A DNA stretch of 64,000 bases, taken from Pectobacterium wasabiae CFBP 3304 (GTDB taxonomy: Bacteria > Pseudomonadota > Gammaproteobacteria > Enterobacterales > Enterobacteriaceae). The notes below the pieces were generated by a model. That model was not told where the DNA came from. It was given only the letters and a program-made list of their open reading frames with translations, and did not search any database. The DNA is taken from positions 1,860,001 to 1,924,000 of the forward strand of contig NZ_CP015750.1 in assembly GCF_001742185.1 (NCBI RefSeq), given 5' to 3'. The position numbers and the translations under genes were made by a program. Within the stretch, counting starts at the first letter, position 1. Every line of letters starts with the position of its first letter. Positions 56,752 to 64,000 of the stretch are shown piece after piece.

Positions 56752-57976
56752 AACGGCTGATAATCTCGTCGATTAATTTTTGGCCAAGAAGACGCTTGTC
56801 GCACTGCGGCAACGGCGTGTTTCCACCTTGCCAGAAAAGGTGTAACGCATTGGTTTCACTGTTAAAACCATGCCCGGAAAGAGAGACGTTGTTCGCGCAA
56901 ATCAGGTCCAGTTTTTTACGCGCCAGTTTCTGCCGGGCGTATTCTTCCACATTCTGGGTTTCGGCAGCAAACCCGACAACATAAGGACGATTTTTCGTCA
57001 TCGCGGCGACACCAGCGATAATATCTGGATTTTTGACCAGAGTGAGAGTCATTTCATCACCCTGCTGATTCTGTTTTTTAATCTTCTCATCGGCGATATG
57101 TTTGGCACGATAGTCTGCAACGGCAGCACAACCGATAACAATGTGCTGCTGCGCTGCGTGCTCCATCACCGCGTGTTCCATCTCCAGCGCGCTGCCGACA
57201 TCAATACGCGTGACGCCGTGCGGTGTAGCAAGCGAAACTGGGCCGCTCACCAGTGTGACGTTAGCGCCACGAGCGGCAGCAGCCTGTGCGATAGCAAAGC
57301 CCATTTTTCCAGAGCTGTGATTGGTGATAAAGCGAACCGGATCCAGCGCCTCTCTTGTCGGCCCAGCGGTGACCAGAATGCTCAGATGTTGCAGATCGTT
57401 GATGGCAGAAAAATGACGCTGCGCCAGCCCAACAATGTCCATCGGGTCGATCATGCGACCCGGCCCAACATCGCCACACGCCTGACTGCCGCTATCTGGC
57501 CCCCAGATCGGCAAGCCTCGTGCGGCTAGCGTGCGCAGGTTGTCCTGCGTGGGCTCTGCGCGATACATCTGCTGATTCATCGCAGGGACAACGGCGATAG
57601 GTGCAGATGTTGCCAGACAAATAGTGGTCAGGAGGTCGTTCGCCATACCAGCGGCGACGCGGGCAATCAGGTCGGCGGTGGCTGGGGCAAGAATGACTAA
57701 ATCAGCCCATTTCCCTAACTCGATGTGGCCCATTGAGGCTTCCGCTGCGGGGTCGAGCAGGTCGTCTGATACGGGATAACCAGAGACGGCTTGTAGCGTC
57801 AGTGGAGTGATGAAAGCTTTAGCGGCAGAGGTCATGACAACCCGAACGTCGGCCCCGCCATCGCGCAGGCGTCGTACCAGTTCCGGGCACTTATAAGCAG
57901 CAATGCCGCCGCTGATACCCAGCACGATTCGTTTGCCGGAGAGTGCGTTCAGGCTGGAAAATTCCGTCATCATCAT
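56729..57976 (-). CDS. coaBC: Phosphopantothenoylcysteine decarboxylase/synthetase CoaBC
   Basis: Bifunctional enzyme of coenzyme A synthesis. The N-terminal flavin decarboxylase part has [44 protein letters not shown] and the Cys-bearing [13 protein letters not shown]; the C-terminal synthetase part has [40 protein letters not shown] and GFAAET. 415 residues from the first of three tandem ATGs at 57976. It is conserved next to dut. Confidence 0.96.
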   Translation of the reverse strand: MMMTEFSSLNALSGKRIVLGISGGIAAYKCPELVRRLRDGGADVRVVMTSAAKAFITPLTLQAVSGYPVSDDLLDPAAEASMGHIELGKWADLVILAPATADLIARVAAGMANDLLTTICLATSAPIAVVPAMNQQMYRAEPTQDNLRTLAARGLPIWGPDSGSQACGDVGPGRMIDPMDIVGLAQRHFSAINDLQHLSILVTAGPTREALDPVRFITNHSSGKMGFAIAQAAAARGANVTLVSGPVSLATPHGVTRIDVGSALEMEHAVMEHAAQQHIVIGCAAVADYRAKHIADEKIKKQNQQGDEMTLTLVKNPDIIAGVAAMTKNRPYVVGFAAETQNVEEYARQKLARKKLDLICANNVSLSGHGFNSETNALHLFWQGGNTPLPQCDKRLLGQKLIDEIISRYDEKNRR

Positions 57977-58159
57977 GGTCCGATTAAAAGTCCGAAGATA
58001 CGCCATTTTACCATAACCTTGCGATCAGATAAGAATCTTAAGGTCGTTGTCAGGGGTTTCCTAAGAAGATTGCGAGGCGCTTCGCAGCCTTTTATCAGCG
58101 ATATCGTCCTGTTTTTGCCAGCGTGACATGATGTTGTCGAGCGGTACAGGGAGAGGCTG

Positions 58160-58825
58160 ATGGGTTGGGAAAAGGGGTTGGCACCGCGTGAAAAACTGGT
58201 GCGTTTAGGTGCGGAATCGCTGACGGATGCCGAACTGCTGGCGATTTTTCTACGCACAGGGCTACCCGGTGTGCATGTGATGCAGTTGGCAGAGGGATTA
58301 CTGGCGCAGTTTGGGTCGCTCTATCAACTGATGATGGCCGATCAGTCTGCGTTTCACAGCGCCAGAGGTGTAGGAATATCAAAATATACGCAGCTTAAGG
58401 CGATCGCAGAGCTGTCGCGGCGGTTGTTTTTCTCTCGCTTGGCGAAAGAGGATGCGATGCTAAACCCAGAAGCGACCGGTCAATATTTGCAGTTGCTACT
58501 GTCACGACGTGAGCGCGAAGTTTTTTTAGTCCTGTTTTTGGATAATCAGCATCATGTTATTCGCCATCAGGAGATGTTTGTTGGTACGATTAGCAGCGTG
58601 GAAGTACACCCGCGTGAAATTGTGCGTGAAGCGCTAAAGGCGAATGCCGCCGCGCTGATTTTGGCGCATAATCACCCGTCGGGAAAAGCGGAGCCGAGTC
58701 AGGCTGACCGTGCGATAACCGAACAGATTGTCAAAGCGTGCCTGTTAATGGAGATCCGCGTGCTCGATCATTTAGTCATTGGGCATGGTGAATACGTTTC
58801 TTTTGCCGAGCGTGGCTGGATTTAA
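58160..58825 (+). CDS. radC: RadC family JAB-domain protein
   Basis: A 221-residue protein with an N-terminal helix-hairpin-helix-like part ([20 protein letters not shown]) and a JAB/MPN metalloprotease-fold domain with [32 protein letters not shown] and the end [10 protein letters not shown]. Despite the name, a DNA-repair role in E. coli has been withdrawn; function is unclear. It starts after AGGGAGAGG and is divergent from coaBC. Confidence 0.93.
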   Translation: MGWEKGLAPREKLVRLGAESLTDAELLAIFLRTGLPGVHVMQLAEGLLAQFGSLYQLMMADQSAFHSARGVGISKYTQLKAIAELSRRLFFSRLAKEDAMLNPEATGQYLQLLLSRREREVFLVLFLDNQHHVIRHQEMFVGTISSVEVHPREIVREALKANAAALILAHNHPSGKAEPSQADRAITEQIVKACLLMEIRVLDHLVIGHGEYVSFAERGWI

Positions 58826-58868
58826 CAGATATTTCCACGATCCAGTGGGATCTTTAGCTGTTCGGGAC

Positions 58869-58897
58869 TTGAGCACTTACGCTTCAGAGCGTATACT
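58869..58897 (+). promoter_or_regulatory. Sigma-70 promoter of rpmBG
   Basis: TTGAGC and TATACT are separated by 17 bases, giving a near-consensus promoter with a transcription start near 58904, about 160 bases before rpmB. Confidence 0.72.
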
Positions 58898-58930
58898 ACG
58901 CCACCTTTGAGAATCTTGGGTGTGGCGTTA

Positions 58931-58997
58931 AGAGCCTATCTCAGCAGGTTTATCCTGATGACAGAGTCTTTTCAGTGAAGTTGCTGAGATGGGCTCT
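58931..58997 (+). ncRNA. Long leader hairpin upstream of rpmB
   Basis: AGAGCCTATCTCAGCA (58931-58946) pairs with TGCTGAGATGGGCTCT (58982-58997) over 16 positions with one G-U, enclosing 35 bases. It lies in the transcribed leader between the promoter and the rpmB ribosome site. It may be a ribosomal-protein autoregulatory leader or an inserted inverted repeat; I cannot tell which. Confidence 0.55.
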
Positions 58998-59041
58998 AAA
59001 GCCTGACGAGGCGGCCAAACCCTATACGAAGCTCGAGCTGA

Positions 59042-59299
<258 letters not shown>

Positions 59300-59307
59300 G
59301 GAACTGA

Positions 59308-59478
<171 letters not shown>

Positions 59479-59492
59479 TTTTTGCTCCTTTA

Positions 59493-59525
59493 TAAAAAAC
59501 CCAGCTAAGGCTGGGTTTTTTTTTG
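59493..59525 (+). terminator. rpmBG terminator
   Basis: AAAAACCCAGC and GCTGGGTTTTT pair around a short loop followed by a long T-run, 15 bases after rpmG. Confidence 0.95.
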
Positions 59526-59697
59526 GCAGTTGCCTGTCAGGCACGTGTCGACTTGTCTTCACTGATTTGTTTTAACTGCTGTGGGTAAAATATGTCAGTG
59601 GTGGCTTTGTTTCCCGCCACACCCTCTGTCTTGCGGGTCGTCACTGATGATATCCTGTTGTTTATGCGAATGTAGCCACCTTTATCAGGAGACACAC

Positions 59698-60507
59698 ATG
59701 CCTGAATTGCCTGAGGTTGAAACCAGTCGTCGGGGAATTTCACCGTATCTTGTCGGTCACGCCATTCTTTATGCGGAAGTGAGGAACGCGCGCCTGCGCT
59801 GGCCGGTATCGGCTGAGATCCTCTCACTGAGCGATGAGCCAGTGCTCAGTGTGCGTCGGCGGGCAAAATATCTGCTGATTGAACTCACGCGTGGCTGGAT
59901 TATCGTGCACCTCGGTATGTCTGGCAGCCTGCGGGTGTTGCCAGAATATGCCGAACCTGAAAAGCACGATCATGTTGATTTGGTGATGGATAGCGGCAAG
60001 GTATTGCGTTACACCGATCCCCGGCGTTTTGGCGCTTGGCTGTGGACGGATAATCTAGAAACCTGCTCGGTATTGGCGCATCTGGGGCCCGAGCCGTTAG
60101 AGGCGGAATTCTCTGCAGATTATCTCTATCAGGCGTCACGCGGTAAAAAAACAGCAATCAAGCAGTGGATTATGGATAACAAAGTGGTGGTTGGCGTAGG
60201 TAATATTTACGCGAGTGAATCGCTGTTCGCTGCTGGCATCCATCCTGACAGAACCGCCGGATCGTTAAATGAAAACGATGCAGCCGTATTGGTTCGTGTG
60301 ATTAAGCAGGTGTTACAGCTTTCGATTGAGCAGGGTGGTACGACGCTGCGTGACTTTTTGCAATCAGATGGCAAGCCAGGTTATTTCGCGCAGGAGTTAC
60401 GGGTCTATGGCCGCAGCGGTGAACCTTGCCGGACCTGTGGGACACCAATAGAAACCGCGAAACATGGGCAGCGTAGCACGTTCTTTTGCCGCCGTTGTCA
60501 GAAGTGA
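59698..60507 (+). CDS. mutM: Formamidopyrimidine-DNA glycosylase
   Basis: Bifunctional glycosylase/AP lyase removing 8-oxoguanine and ring-opened purines. 269 residues: the catalytic N-terminal Pro in [37 protein letters not shown], the [20 protein letters not shown] block with the H2TH helix, and a C-terminal zinc finger (CRTCG ... CRRC). The ATG at 59698 follows AGGAGACACAC. It is downstream of rpmBG as in E. coli. Confidence 0.97.
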   Translation: MPELPEVETSRRGISPYLVGHAILYAEVRNARLRWPVSAEILSLSDEPVLSVRRRAKYLLIELTRGWIIVHLGMSGSLRVLPEYAEPEKHDHVDLVMDSGKVLRYTDPRRFGAWLWTDNLETCSVLAHLGPEPLEAEFSADYLYQASRGKKTAIKQWIMDNKVVVGVGNIYASESLFAAGIHPDRTAGSLNENDAAVLVRVIKQVLQLSIEQGGTTLRDFLQSDGKPGYFAQELRVYGRSGEPCRTCGTPIETAKHGQRSTFFCRRCQK

Positions 60508-60594
60508 TTTTGGATAAAAATAACGCCAGACTTGCCGTTTTAAGGGCGAATCTGGAAAAGCATCAACAAGATTACAAAACTGAGGATTTTATCG

Positions 60595-61488
60595 GTGAAC
60601 CATAAGTACTCTACTGCTGCACGGTATTCGCTTGATAAGCAGCATATAAAGTTAACCTACGTTACGCACTTTTACTGCAATCAGGACAATATGGATTCCG
60701 TATTTTCATTGCTGCGGCTGTATGAGCAGTTGCCGGAAGATATCAGAACTGCGGTAGAGTTCGTGATTGTCGATGACGGTTCACCGATTAAGTACGACAT
60801 TGGCTCGTTTGATCTGAACATCACCTGGCTGCGTATTAATGAAGATATTCCATGGAATCAGGCTGGTGCGCGCAATTTAGGGGTGACCTACGCCAAGTCT
60901 GACAAAATATTCATCACCGATCTTGACCACGAGTTGCCGGAGTCCTCATTCCGCTATCTGATCAATTGCCGTAACCCTAGCCGTAATTTCTACAAAATCT
61001 ATCGGGAAAGTCGTGAAAACGGCATCAAAAAACGCGGGAAAGTGTGTAACGTTGGCGACAGGTATTATGGTCATCCGAACACGTTCTTTATGTCGCGTGC
61101 ACGCTTTATGCGTTTCTTTGGCTACGATGAGGAATTTTCCGGAAATTATGGCTCAGAAGATTTCCGCTTCGTTAAGTACCAAAAGTACCAGGGTTCGCGC
61201 CAACATTATTTACCGAAGAGCATCCGTTGTTTTGAACGGGAAGTGGATCGGGAAGAGAGTTACCATACGTTACAGCGCGACCTTTCCGCCAATACGCCGA
61301 TTGATAAGCGTAAGAAGCAAGAGTGTAGCTTGTTCGGTTATGAGTATGGGCAGAGCCGTATTTTCCTCAACTTTACCTGGGAAATTAAATACCGTAACAA
61401 CGTAATGCCAGCGACATTGCCTCCACTAAATACATGGTGGCGTCCACTGTGGTGGTTTCGTTATCTATGCGGTACATTGGCGCGTTAA
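60595..61488 (+). CDS. Glycosyltransferase family 2 protein
   Basis: A 297-residue cytoplasmic glycosyltransferase with a GT-A fold: VEFVIVDDGSPIKYD at the nucleotide site, NQAGARNLGVTYAKSD, the metal-binding ITDLDHELPE, and GNYGSEDFRFVKY near residue 185, which resembles the acceptor-site GxxxED motif of galactosyl/GalNAc transferases. It probably takes part in lipopolysaccharide or other surface-glycan synthesis, given its position between mutM and coaD-waaA. It starts with GTG at 60595, 9 bases after GAGG. Sugar and acceptor are unknown. Confidence 0.78.
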   Translation: MNHKYSTAARYSLDKQHIKLTYVTHFYCNQDNMDSVFSLLRLYEQLPEDIRTAVEFVIVDDGSPIKYDIGSFDLNITWLRINEDIPWNQAGARNLGVTYAKSDKIFITDLDHELPESSFRYLINCRNPSRNFYKIYRESRENGIKKRGKVCNVGDRYYGHPNTFFMSRARFMRFFGYDEEFSGNYGSEDFRFVKYQKYQGSRQHYLPKSIRCFEREVDREESYHTLQRDLSANTPIDKRKKQECSLFGYEYGQSRIFLNFTWEIKYRNNVMPATLPPLNTWWRPLWWFRYLCGTLAR

Positions 61489-61502
61489 TCACACTGCTTT
61501 TT

Positions 61503-61531
61503 CCGGCGGAGGAACGTTACCCATCCGCCGG
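61503..61531. terminator. Stem-loop between the GT2 gene and coaD
   Basis: CCGGCGGA pairs with TCCGCCGG (8 bp, 13-nt loop) in the gap between two convergent stops. T-runs are weak. Confidence 0.5.
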
Positions 61532-61539
61532 ATTATCGA

Positions 61540-62040
<501 letters not shown>

Positions 62041-62064
62041 TTATTCACAATCTCGATAACGGCT

Positions 62065-63342
62065 TCACTGTGTCCGCTGGGGCAAATAAGGCTCCAATAG
62101 CGTTAGCAGCATCTGTAGTGCACCCTGATTTTGGTGTAATACTTCTACGGCGTGTCGACCATAGTAGAGGCGATAATCTTCGTCAGCGAGCAGTTTTCCT
62201 ACTTCTTTTCCAAGTGAGTCTGCATCGGTGACGGTAATCAGCCCGTCAGCCTGGTCTAGTTTGTTGCAGATATCTTTGAAATTGAACGTGTGTGGCCCCA
62301 TTAATACCGGGATAGCATGCGCTGCCGCCTCTAACGGATTATGCCCGCCTCGCTCAACCAAACTTCCACCGACAAAAGCCAGATCGGCGATGCCGTACAA
62401 CAGCATCAGTTCGCCCATTGTGTCACCAATTACCACTTGAGTGTTCGCCGGAGGCTGTTCACCACTGCTGCGCAGCGTGTAGGTGAATCCCAAATTTTCT
62501 GCTAACACCTGTGTGGTAGAGAAACGTTCCGGGTGGCGAGGAACAAGAATCAGTAATAAGTCGGGGTAAGTGCCAAGCAACTGTCGGTGAGCGGCCAGAA
62601 CGATTTCTTCTTCACCTTCATGTGTACTGGTCGCTATCCATACTGGACGGTGTGGTGCCCATTGTCGGCGTAATGTAACCGCTCTAGCAGCCAATTCCGG
62701 CGTAACAGAGATATCAAACTTGAGACTTCCGGTCACTTTCAGGCTGGAGCGTTTCAGCCCAAGATCGATAAATCGATTCCCATCTTCCTGATTCTGTGCA
62801 GCGACGAGTGTGATTCGCTGCAAAATATGGCGCATGAGCTTGCCGATCTTTTTGTAACCCGTCGCAGAGCGTTCTGATAACCGAGCATTTGCAATGACCA
62901 GGGGAATTTCGCGTTTATGCAGTTCCGCGATCAAATTTGGCCATAGTTCGGTTTCCATAATGATGACGATTTTCGGACGAACCTGATTAAAAAAACGCTT
63001 TAGGGCACAGGGTAAATCATAAGGCAGATAAACATGATAGACCGTATCGCCAAAAGCGGAACGCACACGCTCAGAGCCAGTAGGTGTCATTGTTGTTACT
63101 GTGATCGGTAGATTGGGATAGCGATGACGCAGCGCTCTAACTAAAGGAATAGCGGCCAACGTTTCACCCACCGAGACCGAATGCAGCATGATACCGTCTG
63201 GTTTGACCTTCTCAGCACAAAAACCGTAGCGTTCACCCCAACGCCGACGATAAGCAGGCGCTTTGCGGCCACGAAGCCACAGGCGAAGCCAAATCAACGG
63301 CTGGATGAGGTACAGGATAATGGTGTAGAGAGTTTGTAACAT
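62065..63342 (-). CDS. waaA: 3-deoxy-D-manno-octulosonic acid (Kdo) transferase
   Basis: Adds two Kdo residues to lipid IVA, the first step of lipopolysaccharide core assembly. 425 residues with an N-terminal membrane anchor (LYTIILYLIQPLIWLRLWLR) and a GT-B fold: SVSVGETLAAIPLVRALRHR, METELWPNLIAELHKREIPL, VTGSLKFDISVTPELA, and FVGGSLVERGGHNPLEAAAH. The start at 63342 is set by E. coli homology; upstream in-frame ATGs would add up to 24 residues without support. Confidence 0.96.
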   Translation of the reverse strand: MLQTLYTIILYLIQPLIWLRLWLRGRKAPAYRRRWGERYGFCAEKVKPDGIMLHSVSVGETLAAIPLVRALRHRYPNLPITVTTMTPTGSERVRSAFGDTVYHVYLPYDLPCALKRFFNQVRPKIVIIMETELWPNLIAELHKREIPLVIANARLSERSATGYKKIGKLMRHILQRITLVAAQNQEDGNRFIDLGLKRSSLKVTGSLKFDISVTPELAARAVTLRRQWAPHRPVWIATSTHEGEEEIVLAAHRQLLGTYPDLLLILVPRHPERFSTTQVLAENLGFTYTLRSSGEQPPANTQVVIGDTMGELMLLYGIADLAFVGGSLVERGGHNPLEAAAHAIPVLMGPHTFNFKDICNKLDQADGLITVTDADSLGKEVGKLLADEDYRLYYGRHAVEVLHQNQGALQMLLTLLEPYLPQRTQ

Positions 63343-63426
63343 AATACCTACTATTATTGATCTCTGGAGTAATTTTGTCGAGTTCATGGAGGTAAGATTA
63401 TAAGTAATAACCATAACTATCCAATT

Positions 63427-63456
63427 AAATAGAAAGGTATAGGCCTTTTCTATTTA
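63427..63456 (-). terminator. Possible terminator upstream of waaA
   Basis: AAATAGAAAGG and CCTTTTCTATTT pair with one bulge around a short loop, 60 bases after the stop of the partial glycosyltransferase gene on the minus strand. The arms are AT-rich and the T-run is weak. Confidence 0.45.
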
Positions 63457-63517
63457 ACTACTTCAAGATTAGAGTTTTTTTGGATAGAACGTTAATTTAT
63501 TAAGATTGTTATAAAAA

Positions 63518-64000
63518 TCATTTATTATTAATGAGGGTCATGTACTCATTATTTAATATGTGTAAGTGCTCTTTCAGTGAAATAGGTGTAAGTGAGTTTT
63601 CAAAGTAATTTAAATCAATATTATTGAAGTTGGAAAGCAAAAATATTAATTTTTCGTTGAAAGAGGATGCATCCCCAGAACGAAACGTAAAATATTTATT
63701 TCTATTATGTAATTCACTTGCTCCGCCAAGATCACTCGTCAATATTGGAATGTGACGACAATGCATTTCTATTGCAACTTGTGGTAAGTTATCTTCCCAA
63801 ATAGGAGGAACTATTCCGAGATCAACATTTTTTAAAATATCAGACAGATTGTCATGAGTGTAACCATCGTGGTATTCAATTTTATTAAATGACTTAGCTA
63901 CTTCATAGAGCATTGGTAAATATTCATTATCCTTTTTTGCAGCGATGACCAAGTTAATGTTTTTAGCAATACGCTGATCAAGTTTCCCTAAAGCTTCTAA
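63518..64000 (-). CDS. Glycosyltransferase family 4, C-terminal part (partial)
   Basis: The last 160 residues of a gene that begins beyond the window. The block ILKNVDLGIVPPIWEDNLPQ (with its Trp-Glu-Asn), VAIEMHCRHIPILTSDLGGA and SELHNRNKYFTFRSGD fit the nucleotide-sugar domain of GT4/GT1 enzymes, where the E of the ...E/Asn-P...ExMA-type motif binds the donor. It is more AT-rich than its neighbours, as is usual for surface-polysaccharide genes. It probably belongs to the lipopolysaccharide core region next to waaA. Confidence 0.72.
   Translation of the reverse strand, partial: LEALGKLDQRIAKNINLVIAAKKDNEYLPMLYEVAKSFNKIEYHDGYTHDNLSDILKNVDLGIVPPIWEDNLPQVAIEMHCRHIPILTSDLGGASELHNRNKYFTFRSGDASSFNEKLIFLLSNFNNIDLNYFENSLTPISLKEHLHILNNEYMTLINNK

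Overview
The window is a stretch of the chromosome of a soft-rot enterobacterium, most likely Pectobacterium. Three things point there. Housekeeping gene order is enterobacterial (mtlD-mtlR-yibL, xylBA/xylFGHR, rph-pyrE-slmA-dut-coaBC-radC-rpmBG-mutM-coaD-waaA). A convergent, overlapping LuxI/LuxR pair of the ExpI/ExpR type lies next to a pectinesterase-family gene. ERIC repeats are present. Almost all proteins were recognised by memory of their E. coli homologues and by visible motifs; no database search was run.

Layout. 0-9 kb: end of the mannitol operon, yibL, a chemoreceptor, sodA with a Fur-type box, fdhD, aldB and wecH. 8.5-17 kb: complete xylose regulon, xylA-xylB on the minus strand and xylF-G-H-R on the plus strand, with a 270-bp ERIC-bounded repeat between xylB and xylA that supplies the xylA stop codon. 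17-21 kb: a DJ-1/PfpI protein, argG with an ARG box, and the quorum-sensing pair expI/expR. 21.5-31.4 kb: pectinesterase-like gene and glpM, then a tightly overlapping eight-gene operon (ketoacyl synthase III, NAD-dependent reductase, metallo-beta-lactamase-fold hydrolase, adenylate-forming enzyme, PAP2 protein, sterol-desaturase-family protein, two fatty-acid desaturases) that looks like an uncharacterised lipid pathway. 31.5-39.2 kb: LprI-like protein, aldA, lldD, GrpB-family protein, AI-2E-family permease, an orphan and two lipoproteins. 39.4-42.2 kb: an AT-rich, gene-poor stretch with a chemoreceptor remnant, a 24-residue YoaJ-like membrane peptide, and a plant-type ferredoxin preceded by a 50-residue Cys-containing peptide.

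42.2-54 kb: yicC and rph, which are neighbours in E. coli, are separated by about 11 kb. The insert holds a LysR regulator with a sigma-54 promoter and NtrC-type sites, and a Gsi-like peptide transporter operon with an isoaspartyl peptidase, a D-aminopeptidase, a P1 peptidase and a dipeptide epimerase. This suggests nitrogen scavenging from unusual or murein-derived peptides. 54-64 kb: conserved pyrE-to-waaA block, two glycosyltransferases (one cut by the window end), and two textbook 127-bp ERICs flanking rph.

The main items for follow-up are the lipid operon, a three-hairpin repeat whose stems differ in sequence but keep pairing in three copies, the NtrC/sigma-54 control region, and the peptide-ferredoxin pair.
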